Positions 55,036 to 64,000 of a DNA stretch of 64,000 nt are shown here, in pieces. This DNA comes from Cynocephalus volans (Eukaryota; Chordata; Mammalia; Dermoptera; Cynocephalidae). Every line of letters begins with the position of its first letter. Position 1 is the first letter of the stretch. The DNA lies in NCBI RefSeq assembly GCF_027409185.1, contig NC_084475.1, positions 16,388,130 through 16,452,129 on the forward strand, in the 5' to 3' direction. Both the position numbers and the translations under genes were made by a program. Below the pieces are notes generated by a model. It was not told where the DNA came from, did no database searches, and was given only the letters and a program-made list of their open reading frames with translations.

Positions 55036-55676
55036 TCACCTCCTCTTCAGCACGGATATGCAGGACTTCTTGAGGGGCCCGATCTGCAGATGGGCGTCCA
55101 CGCTCTCCAGGAAGAAGGCAGGCTTGAGCCTGTGGGCGAAGAGCCCCGCAAAGTGGCTGTCCAGGCGGCTCTGGAAGGCGTCAGTGGGGGAGGCCAGGGC
55201 GCTGCTCCGCCGGGTCCGGGAGGCCTTCAGCCTCCGCAGAAGGCTCACCTTGCCATCGCGCACGGCATAGAAGGCCAGGGCACGGTCGGCGTATTCCAGG
55301 CAGATCCCGACCGTGGGCGAGAAGGGATGGGGCAGGGGCGCCTCCAGCCCGTGGAACCAGACAGAAAAGCTGCGTCCGTTCCACTGCAGGCAGCAGGAGT
55401 GTGCATTGCGGCCCAGTCGGCCCCGGTCGTAGGGCTCTTGCGGGGAGAAGCCTTCAGCCATGACCCCCACGCTGACCCAGCCTTCGATGATCTCCACTTC
55501 CCAGTAGTAGGTGCCCCGGTCCAGGGCGCCCTCACCCAGCACCTGCTCACAGTGGGTGAAGCGGGTGGGTGACTCAGGATAGTTGATAGGACACAGCACC
55601 CTCTTGACACCTTTGGTTCCAAACAGCTGCAGGAACTTGTCTGCGGTGTCACTGTCCAAGTCCACGATGTAGGCAA
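55036..55676 (-). other. TRIM47: TRIM47 PRY-SPRY exon
   Basis: One 641-nt exon encodes the complete substrate-binding B30.2 domain, beginning at the split Phe codon of FAYIVDL. An upstream in-frame extension past 55676 is intron and is not coding. Confidence 0.93.
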
Positions 55677-58600
55677 CTGACCGCATGGACGAGAGAGATG
55701 TAGGGCTCAGGGCCAGGCTCAGATGGGACGGCTCCTCCCCAAGGTGCCCACCTCCCCAAACACGGCCCCTGCCCTCCTTTGCAGCCAGCACAACGAGGCA
55801 CTGCTGGAGACCACTCCCTGAGTTGAGCTATTTCACCCCCAGGAACTAGAGAGGGGAATCCAAACCCTCACGTGCCAGGGACCTGCCGTGGACCTGCCGT
55901 GGCCTACTTCTGGGACCAGCCAGCAGCCTTAGGAGGGCCTCGTGTGAGCGGGGGAGGGCCTGGGTGTCCACTTACACTTGAGGAAATAGTCTCGGGGAGC
56001 TTCACTCTCCAGATGGTTGGTGCTGTCGGGGTCCAGGGACTCGGCATCAACTACAGAAGAAGGGACAGTGAAGAGAACATTTCCCCAGACTGCCCCCTTC
56101 TGACCCTGTGACTGCAATTCCCTCTTCTCCTTCCTCTCAGACTACAGAGCCACCTAGGGACAGGCGCACAGCCGAATGTGACCCGTGTTCACGTGCATGC
56201 CTGTGTCTGAGTTCTGCGCTTGCACCACTTGCTCCCTGGGCCTCAGGCTCTCGGAAGCTAGAGGGTGGGCTGGAGGAAGCCCCCTCTGCCCTCTAGGCTG
56301 TGGCCAAGGGGGCTGACTGGTCACCACAGGGTGGTGGCTCCAGTCATTGGCAGGATTTGGGCCCCTCCCTGTTCCAGGCACACAGTCTCCCTCCTCCACT
56401 CCTGGATGGACACCAGCCTGGAGGTCTGTGCAGGGGGAGACTGGGGGAGGGTGAGTCATCTTCGAGGGCACCCACCTTCTGATCCCAGCTTCTGCAGCCC
56501 GTCTTCATCACTGCCCGGCCCCCGCAGCTGCTCCCAATGTCTGGTGCAGGCCTCTGCCAGCACGTCTCTCACCACCCGGACAACTTGGGATGACTTGGTG
56601 AAGCTGAGCTCCCTTGGGGGGCCAGGCCCAGGGCCACACCCCTCCTCCAGGGCCAGCCTTAGTGCCAGGAGCTCCTGTACCAGATAAATGCCCACTGAGG
56701 CTCTGCTAGCCACAGCTCCTCCTGGCTGGGGAGGAAGAGCTCTGCCAGGAGGCTGGCACAGCCCTGAAACCCAGGTACCCACTCCCTGCCGGCCCCCGTT
56801 CCCTCTGTGGCCCACAGAGCTACCCTCACCTGCAGGAAGCTGACTGAATCGGCTTCAGGGACCTGACTGAGGTTGTGGCGGGCACGGCTTAGGTGGCTGC
56901 GCTGTTCCTCCTGTCGCTGCAGATTGCCCTGGGAGTGGCTCAGCATAGCGGCCTCCCCCTCCTGGATGAAGCCCAACACCTGGGTCTGGAAGCCCTGCAG
57001 GGTGGCCACAGCCTCGGCAAACAGCTGGCTCACCCTGTCCCGCTCTGCCGCGGCTGCACTCTGCATAGGACGACAGTGGGGGCAGCAGTGAGGGCAGAGA
57101 ACAGTCCTGGACTCTGGCTCTTCCCTGACCCTACCTTCCCACCCTGCCCTCTTGGGTGGATGGAGGGGCCAGCCTGAGCCTGTCCTGGATCTGTGCCAGA
57201 TCAGGGGAGATGCTTGTGTTCAGTGATGGCAGGCAGTGCCCTGAGCATGAGCTATTTGGAGTGGCTTGTACCACACCAAACACCCATGGTGCCAGGAGCC
57301 TGCAGCAGGAGTGGCAGGAGTGGCCAGGGATGGGAGTCAGCGTGGGGTCTGACCTTAATGAGGGCCACTGTGCGCCGGGACTGTGCGATGCTGGCCCCCA
57401 GCTCATCCATGCGGTCCTCCACGGCACTCAAGACTTTGGGCTGCTCGGCCTGTGGATGGTACCCTCTGTGAGTACAGGGTCTGGCAGAGGGTCCCAAGCC
57501 TCACCAGTGGAGAGGTGAAGAGGTGAGGGGTGAGCAGGGAGTGGTATCTGTGCATGAGTGGGACTAGAAGTGGCCATGATGTCCCACAATATGCCAGAGG
57601 TGCCTCCAGCCCAGGCTGGTGCCATTCTCAAATGCCTGGGGAGAGCTCAGGCTGACTGTTCCCCTCTCTGACCCGGGCCAGCCATGGGTCTCAGTGTGGC
57701 TCAAATTCATTTGAGAACTTCCTCCAGTGGGGAAGAAGCAGAGAGTGAGGGGAGAGGGGTGGCTGCAAGAGGGCATTAAGCTGTCCCGGGGATCCCTCCT
57801 TCTAAAGAACCTGCATCCCCAGTCCAGGTCTGAAAAAAGGGGATTCCGGGCAAATCCCCTAGGTCTTCTGAGTCACTGCTCCAGGCAGGAGAGACGGAAA
57901 ATCCCAAGGCCAGAGGCGCCAAGACCGGGCTGGAGGCCAAAGGAAACTGGGGGCGGGAGGTAGCGGGACGCTGCGCACATGCTCCCACCACGGGCCCCCA
58001 GAGAGGCTGGACAGAGAGGATCTGTGTGCCCGGCTCACCCTCCTCCACACTCCTGTCGCCTGCCACACCCATCCAAAGCCGTTGCCTCAGCCCAGGGCAA
58101 ATCTGAGCTGGGACCGGCACGAGACCGAGGCACATCAGCCGCGCAGTCGGAACTGGCCGCCAGGGACCCCGCGGGACTAACCCGGCTCCCCCGACCCGCC
58201 TTACACCCCCGTGGACCCTGACCCGGCTTCAGGTCTCCCGCTGGCCCCTCGCGTTCTTTTCGCGTTTTCACTGCTCCCTCCTTCCCACCTCCGCCACCGC
58301 CAGCGGATGACATTGTCAAGGCTGGAAGGGACCACAAAGATCCTCAGGTGGGAGGAGGAAATTAAGGCCCAACCCGGGAACGGGGGTGTCCAAGGCCCTC
58401 CGCCCGCTCGCGCGCGGCTCGTCACCCGGCCCGGCCCGCCCGCGGTGCCCGCGCCCCACCTCCTGGAGCGCGCGCTCCTGCTCCAGCGCCACCAGCTCGT
58501 GGCCGCGGTGCTCCTGGGCGGCGCAGGCCTCGCACAGGCACAAGCGCTCGGCGCGGCAGTAGCGCTCGAGCGGCCGCAGGTGGCGCGGACACAGGCTCTC

Positions 58601-59152
58601 CTCCAGTCGGCGCAGCGGCGGCACCAGGCGGTGCCCGCGCAGCGCGGGGCTGCGCTCGTGCGGGCCCAGGTGCGCGGGGCAGAAGGAGGCGAGGCAGGAG
58701 AGGCAGGAGAGCGCGGCGGGCAGGGCGGCGCCCTCGGGGCACGCGTCGCAGCGCACTGGCTCTTCGCCCGCGGGCCACGGCTCGGGCGCGCAGGGAGCCG
58801 AGGGCTCCGGGGCGCTGGGCGGCGCGCTGGGCGCCGAGGGCTCCGGGGTCGGAGTCCGGCCCGGGGCTGGGGCGGGGACCGGGCCGGGCCCGGGCCCGGA
58901 GCCCGAGCCCTGGCGGAGCTGCAGCAGCTCGGACAGCGTGTGGTTCTTGCGGAGCTGCAGGCCGTCGGGGAAGGGCTCCTGGCACAGCGGACAGCGGGCC
59001 GCGCCTCCGGGCCCGCCGGCGCTGCCTGCTCCACGGTGCGGCCACAGCGCGCCCAGGCAGGCCAGACAGAAGTTGTGGCCGCAGGGCAGCGTCACCGGCT
59101 CCCGGAGCGGCTCCAGGCAGATGGGGCAGCCGAAGGGCCCGCTGCCGTCCAT
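55036..59152 (-). CDS. TRIM47: TRIM47: RING/B-box/coiled-coil/SPRY E3 ubiquitin ligase, 6 coding exons
   Basis: Exons in transcript order: 58460-59152, 57354-57449, 56830-57060, 56476-56674, 55976-56050, 55036-55676 (TGA). The sum is 1935 nt, or 644 residues, against 638 in human. Exon 1 encodes MDGSGPFGCPICLEPL, the C3HC4 RING (CGHNFC, CPLCQEPF), a Pro/Ala-rich linker and two B-boxes (RCDAC to CPAHL; CPRHL to HRGHEL). Exons 2-4 encode the coiled coil. Exon 6 encodes PRY-SPRY (AYIVDLDSDTADKFLQ, GTYYWEVEI, LEYADRALAFY), ending LKKSCISVLKRR. Family knowledge: a cytoplasmic E3 ligase linked to tumour growth, and the human 17q25 locus is associated with white-matter lesions. All junctions keep frame. 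The six extra residues sit in the linker. TRIM65 is expected beyond the right edge. Confidence 0.97.
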
Positions 59153-59560
59153 GGCTCCGCGGCCGCTGGGGGCGCCGCCTGTTCTGCTCCGCGAGGGAGG
59201 GACCCGGACCTCACGTCTCGGTGCCGCCCCCTGGGACCAAGGCTAGGGTCCCGCCCCTTCCGCCCCCGGCTCGGCCGGTCCGCGGACACTCGGCCCCAGC
59301 CCGCACTCCCAGGGGCTCCAGGGCGCCCGCCCCTCCTGGGCCCGCCGCTCCGCACGGCCTGAGCGGAGGGCGCTGCTGAAAGGGTGTGAAAAGGAGGCGA
59401 CGAGGACAGAGAATGCGCGGGGACACCCTGGAAGGAGGCGGTGCAGGAGTTCGCCCCTCCATCCGCACCCTCCCCTGCCCTCGGCCGGCCCGGGGCTCCG
59501 CAGGGGCTGGGCGCGCCCAGCTGCGTCTCGCCAGCACCTTTGCGCTCCAGGCCCCGGCCT
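58390..59560. promoter_or_regulatory. TRIM47: CpG island over TRIM47 exon 1 and promoter
   Basis: Dense CpG dinucleotides across exon 1 and for about 400 bp upstream, in contrast to the CpG-poor flanks. No TATA box was seen. The island likely contains the TRIM47 transcription start. Confidence 0.8.
58460..59152 (-). other. TRIM47: TRIM47 exon 1: RING, linker and B-boxes
   Basis: The RING spans residues about 9-58 with the first ligands in CPIC. The linker from about residue 80 to 130 is a Pro/Ala/Gly run with repeated PEPSAP units. B-box ligands follow. The start codon at 59152-59150 lies in a CpG island in the context GAGCCATGGACG, a good Kozak match. Confidence 0.92.
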
Positions 59561-59829
59561 GGCACCGTTAGCGAAGCTCCCGAGCTGCTGACGGCAGAGA
59601 AACATCACTGCTGATGTGTGCATGTTTTTGCCCCTTAGCGACTCTGTTGACCACCGGTGGGGAACTTGGGCTTTTCTAGATTTGAAAGGGGAAGCTGACG
59701 TCATCCTCCAAGTCCCTCGTCTGAGGAATTCAGTTCCGGTCCGCGGACACTCACGGGCACCTGTGGTGTGCCAGGGGCTGGGGGTTCCCCAAGTGGAGGC
59801 ATTTAAGACTCATCCAGCCATGCACTTAA

Positions 59830-60800
59830 AACGGTTCATTTTGTTGTATGTAAGTTATAGCTCAATAAAATTAAGTTAAAGAAAACAGAGTGGCAACAAA
59901 ATAAATAAAGTGGTATTGGATTATAACCCAAAGTATAAAATAAATATCCGTGAATCCATGCTAATATAAATAAATAATTGGATAAATGAATAAGTGAGGG
60001 GGAATAGACATATTTTGCCATTCAGAAGAATTCCAGCTAATTTTTGTAGACACTCGAGATGGAGCATAACTTCCCACTCTTTACGTCTGGGCTGTGCATA
60101 GTGGCTTTCTTCCAAAGGGACAAAAGAATGGCTTCACAGTGGAGACACCTGACCTCAGCCAGGTGATCAAGATCGACATCAACAGTGAGAAGTGACGCTG
60201 ATAGCAGGAACGTGACATGATGTGGCCTTCCTCCCCCGAAACACATAACCCCAGTCTAATGATGAGACCGTCATCAGACAAGTCCCAGGTGAGGGACGGT
60301 CTCCAAAATACCTGACCTGTACTCAAAGCTGTCAAGGTCATCAAAAGTAAGGAAAGTGTGAGAAACTGTCTCATCCCAGCGGAGTCTAAGGAGGCGTGAC
60401 GATTAAATGTAACGTGGGTTCCTAGATGGGATCCTGAAACAGAAAAAAGGACATTAGGGGAAAACTGAGAGACTTTCAATAAATTGCAAAAGTGAGTTAA
60501 TAAGAATGTATCAATATTGGTTCTTTAATTGTGACACATGTACCATAGTAATGTAAGACGTTAACCAAAGGGAAAAATTAGGTGGCCGTCATTCAACTTT
60601 CATGTAAATTTTAAACTATTCTTTTTTTTTTTTTTTTTTGTCTTTTTCGTGACGGGCACTCAGCCAGTGAGTGCACCGGCCATTCCTATATAGGATCCGA
60701 ACCCGCGGCGACGCGCCGCGCTGCTAGCGCAGCACGCTACCGAGTGCGCCACGGCTCGGCCCGATTTAAAACTATTCTAAAGTTAAATCTTATTTTTTTA
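59830..60800 (+). mobile_element. L1 3' end, interrupted by a SINE
   Basis: AATATCCGTGAATCCATGCT, AATAAATAATTGGATAAATG, TATCAATATTGGTTCTTTAA and TGTACCATAGTAATGTAAG resemble old L1 (L1M) 3' UTR text. A SINE lies at 60619-60762. Confidence 0.6.
60619..60762 (-). mobile_element. Second-type chimeric dimeric SINE
   Basis: T-run, CGTGACGGGCACTCAGCCAG, GGATCCGAACCC and GCGCCACGGCTCGGCCC. Near-duplicate TTAAACTATTCT / TTAAAACTATTCT flanks it. Confidence 0.9.
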
Positions 60801-61115
60801 AAAAAATAGAAGAATTGAGGCAATTCTTCCGAACCCCCGTCTAGCAGGCCTGCTACTGATGAGAGCCCAAAGGTGGGGAAATAAGGGTGGGGGCAGGACT
60901 ATCCATCAAGGTGGAGCTTAATCTTTCTTGCCCCATGGGGCTCCTTTAGCAGCCTGGTGCAGCCTACAGACCCCTTTTCAAAGTAATGCTTTTAAATGCT
61001 CAAAAAATGTGTAAGATTCCATGGAAACCAATTAACTTGAAGTTCAGGTAAAAATAGATTAAGAAAAGAAATTTGTGATAAAGTCATTTACAAGAAGTAT
61101 TCAAAGAGCTCACGG

Positions 61116-61291
61116 AGGGCCGGCCCGTGGCTCACTCGGGAGAGTGTGGTGCTGATAACACCAAGGCCACGGGTTCGGATCCCTATATAGGGATGGTCGG
61201 TTAGTTCACTAGGGAGAGTGTGGTGCTGACAACACCAAGCCAAGGGTTGTGATCCCCTTACCTATCAAAAAAAAAAAAAAAAAAAAAAAAA
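61116..61291 (+). mobile_element. tRNA-Ile dimeric SINE with long poly-A
   Basis: GAGGGCCGGCCCGTGGCTCA start, second unit GGTCGGTTAGTTCACTAGG, then about 26 A. Flanking AGCTCACGGA / AGCTCATGGA. The long intact tail suggests a young copy. Confidence 0.92.
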
Positions 61292-61382
61292 GCTCATGGA
61301 AAGACTCATATTATCTTTTAATTCCACTTTTCCATGAACTTTTTGAAGTACCCTCGTCTGTGTTTCTCTCACACATAAATAA

Positions 61383-61465
61383 CAAGCCAGTTACTCACTT
61401 GGTTAGAACGTGGTGTTGTAAAACCAATGTCTGAGTGTTTGAGTTCCCTTCCTGGCCAAACACAC
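61383..61465 (+). mobile_element. Decayed tRNA-Ile SINE monomer
   Basis: GCCAGTTACTCACTTGGTTA, GAACGTGGTGTTGTAAAACC and GTTTGAGTTCCC are degraded A- and B-box remnants. Confidence 0.65.
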
Positions 61466-62529
61466 AAAAGAAACAAAAACAAAAACAAACCAAAAAACAA
61501 AGATATGATAGACTGGATAGAGGACTGATTATTACTAGATTTTTGAAATAGTGATGAACATGGATGAGACTTCAAGTTTTCTGCAACCGCTGTAATGTGC
61601 TTTGAAAACACCTGTAATTACTATTAGTGACAAAGCGACAGGTACTGCTAATACCACTGTGGTGTGTTCCCTCCCTTTGCAGTAGAAAGAAATGCTACAT
61701 TTCCATTACAGGACAGTGAAAATAGAGATAGCATTTCCCCCCCCAAGATCCCAGGTTAAGAATATCTACTTTAGAAAATGCTATGTAGAGCACCCTGAAG
61801 TCTTCCACGGAAGGAAGAAAACTAAGGTACAGTAAATGCCTCCCAGTGCCACACACTATAGAGAACCCAGTCTCTTAGAATCTCACACTGTTTTGAGGAA
61901 GCTGAAGTGTGTTAGAGAAGCCATGTGACTCGCCCACAGTCACCCAGCCGAGCAGGGCCAGGGTGGATGTGTTTGCCTCTAAGCATTCCATGGTGCTGGG
62001 CAGTGTTAGCCATCCTTGGAGATGATCTTGTGGAGGAAGGAGTGGAAGCCTGGCCATATCCTATCTTCTACATGCCCGCCTCCACTTGACATTGCCCAGC
62101 ACTAAAGGATCCACCTCCCCCAGCCCTAGTGAGCTCCTGTGGGTAGGGACCTATCTTGGGCATCTCTTACCCCTGGGGGTGCTGACCTGTGCTCAGCACA
62201 TGACAAGCAATCAGCACCTTTTTGCTCACCCACGCTGTGGGCCTGAGATGGGTGGATGTAAGGAGATGCAGGGGGCAAGGCAGGGACAGGACCAGCTCAG
62301 GATGAGGCACAGGGCCTGCAGCTGGCAGGCTGGCAGAGGAAGGCAACACGGAGATATAGCACCTGGGTACCCCCACCCTTCTCCTCTTGGAGACGGACGA
62401 AGCTCTGGGCAGACAGAGGTCTACCAAGGTGGGCGGTGGGAAGGGAGGGCCCCTCGAGGACAACCAAGTCTGTTCACATCAGGACCTGCACCGGAGGGAA
62501 CTGGTCACTCTCCTGGGGGGAAATTAGTG
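61466..62529. other. Intergenic DNA
   Basis: No gene or young repeat recognised. The open frame at 62086-62805 runs through a repeat and is not supported. Confidence 0.5.
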
Positions 62530-62925
62530 AGCTGCCTTAGTGAGCTCAGCTGCTGTAATAGAACTTCAGAGAATGGGTTGCTTACAAAGGACAGACATTC
62601 ATTTCTCACTCTTCTGAAGGCTGGACGTCTGAGATCAGGGTGCCAGCAGGGTTGGGGTCTGGCAAGGGGTCTGGCAAGGTCCCTGTCCCGGGTTGCAGAC
62701 TTGTTGTCAAGGTGGCAGAAGGAGAGCTCACGAGGCAGAAGGAGGGCTAGAGAGATCTCTGGGGCCTCTTTTATAAGGGCACTTATAAAAGAGTCCCATT
62801 CATGAGGGCTCTACCCCTGTGAACTAGTCATCTCCCTAGGGCCCCATCTTCTAATGCCATCACCTTGGGGGTTAGTATTTCAACATATGAATTCTGGGGT
62901 GACACATTCAGACCATTGCAACCCC
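62530..62925 (-). mobile_element. MaLR-type LTR fragment
   Basis: The minus strand reads GGTCTGAATGTGTCACCCCA, GAATTCATATGTTGAAATAC, CCCTTATAAAAGAGGCCCCA, matching the MST/MLT1 pattern. Confidence 0.7.
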
Positions 62926-63846
62926 CATCCTAGGTAGGGAACAAACACCAAAAGAGAGGTGCAATCCCTTCCTGGAGGATTCATGGAAAAGGCCAGGAGA
63001 ATTGTGGAAGTGGCATTTGAGCAGAGCTTTTGCAGACTGCTAGAGAGCGGGTGGGAAAAGATTCTCGGGCAGAGGGAGTAGCACAGGGAGACAGCCTGGG
63101 TGTGCCCAGGCAGGCGGGTAATGAGTTCCATACTCTGGTTTCCACAAGGAGCACTTGATCATGACCATCCCTTGTTTGCCAAGACCCAGGAATGGTTGGG
63201 AGGCCCAGACATCAGTGCCGCCCTGCTCCATGGCCTGGCAGCCAGGCTGCCTGGGTTTGCTGAGACCACGGACCCGCCTGGTTCTGGAGGGGAGGGGGTG
63301 CCTCTCAGGTTGTGCCCAGCCGCTCCTCTGCTCCCCACCCTGCGCCTGGTGTCCTCTCTGCTCAGGAGGATCTGCTCCCCCAAGAGGAAAGCATGGAGAT
63401 GTGATTTGTTAGAGGAAAATATCCATTATTATAGTTTTACAATTTTTTTGCCCAGTGAGTGAATTATTTTTGAAATGAATTGGCTTTTAAGGGGCAAGGG
63501 TAACTGGCACTTTTGAGCTCTGCAGGAGCATGTTCACATCTATCTCTCACTCTGTCCTTCCAAGGGCTCTGTTATAAAGGATGGCAACTGGAATTCCGAC
63601 AGGTTACATATCTTGCTGGAGGTCACATAACTAGTCCTGCCAAGGAGGCAGAATTTAAGCCCAGAAGGTGCAACCTGGATAGTCCTAAACCTCATATATG
63701 ACTCTGTCTGGCTTCAGTATTGCTGAAAAGAAAAGAAAGAAAAAAATTGACTGTGAGTTCTGCAAGAAAAAAAAAAGTCAAACAGAAACAAAATAAACAA
63801 GCAAAAAACAATCCAGCCAATAAGAATAATTAAAAAGCCACTCTTA

Positions 63847-63936
63847 GGGCTGGCAGGTTAGCTCAGTTGGTTAGAGCACAGCCTAATGACAGCAAGGTCA
63901 TGGGTTTGGACCCCTGTATTGGCCAGCCACCAAAAA
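63847..63936 (+). mobile_element. tRNA-Ile SINE monomer
   Basis: AGGGCTGGCAGGTTAGCTCA, GTTGGTTAGAGCACAGCCT and GGTTTGGACCCC, ending in GGCCAGCCACC and an A-rich tail. Confidence 0.85.
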
Positions 63937-64000
63937 ACCAAAATACAACTAATTAAGAAGCCAGCTTGACTAGTGTCTCGGAAAGACATTTGAAAGAGGA

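Noticed and set aside
55677-55791. Upstream Met extension of the TRIM47 SPRY frame
   Set aside because: The family sequence begins at a split Phe codon after an AG acceptor at 55677, so the extension is intron.
58211-59362. 383-residue open frame on the plus strand
   Set aside because: It is antisense to TRIM47 exon 1 in a CpG island. GC-rich DNA lacks stops, and the composition is low-complexity Arg/Ala/Gly.
62086-62805. 239-residue open frame
   Set aside because: It runs through unique DNA into a MaLR LTR with no codon pattern, splice signals or recognisable domain.
63847-63936. Possible functional tRNA-Ile gene
   Set aside because: The body resembles tRNA-Ile but acceptor pairing is lost and an A-rich tail follows, so it is a SINE. 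The same applies to all similar copies.

Overview
This is a 64 kb stretch of mammalian nuclear DNA carrying four protein-coding genes: UNK (+), UNC13D (-), WBP2 (-) and TRIM47 (-). The order matches human chromosome 17q25.1. I mapped every coding exon in the window from splice sites and from remembered human family sequences. The assembled lengths are very close to human: UNK has 775 residues here out of the 810 expected, UNC13D has 1090, WBP2 has 261 and TRIM47 has 644 (human 638). No coding exon shows a frameshift or an internal stop.

The young interspersed repeats point to the organism. Two tRNA-related SINE families dominate. One is a monomer or dimer with a head like tRNA-Ile(AAU). The other is a chimeric dimer with a different head. 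I see no Alu, B1/B2, Can-SINE, Bov or equine elements. Dimeric tRNA-Ile SINEs are known from colugos (Dermoptera, the CYN family), so Galeopterus or Cynocephalus is the best guess. This is inference from memory, not a database match.

Layout: 1-14.9 kb holds UNK exons 2-16 (exon 1 lies upstream). UNK and UNC13D converge tail to tail around 15-16.6 kb. UNC13D fills 16.6-29.7 kb with 32 coding exons. WBP2 fills 31.05-38.8 kb with 8 coding exons and a CpG-containing promoter. From 39 to 54 kb lies a repeat-rich gene desert with a gag-only endogenous retrovirus, MaLR LTRs, L1 pieces, a Tigger-like DNA transposon and a compound TG minisatellite. TRIM47 occupies 54.2-59.2 kb with 6 coding exons and a strong CpG island. 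From 59.6 to 64 kb is repeat-rich intergenic DNA.

The four genes do not form one pathway. UNK is an RNA-binding translational regulator, UNC13D (Munc13-4) primes cytotoxic granule exocytosis, WBP2 is a PPxY adaptor and coactivator, and TRIM47 is a RING/B-box/coiled-coil/SPRY E3 ligase. No undescribed multigene system is visible. The most unusual signals are a tiny retroposon that duplicated a WBP2 splice acceptor, the short retrovirus with a duplicated PPPY segment, and the SINE-interrupted minisatellite.
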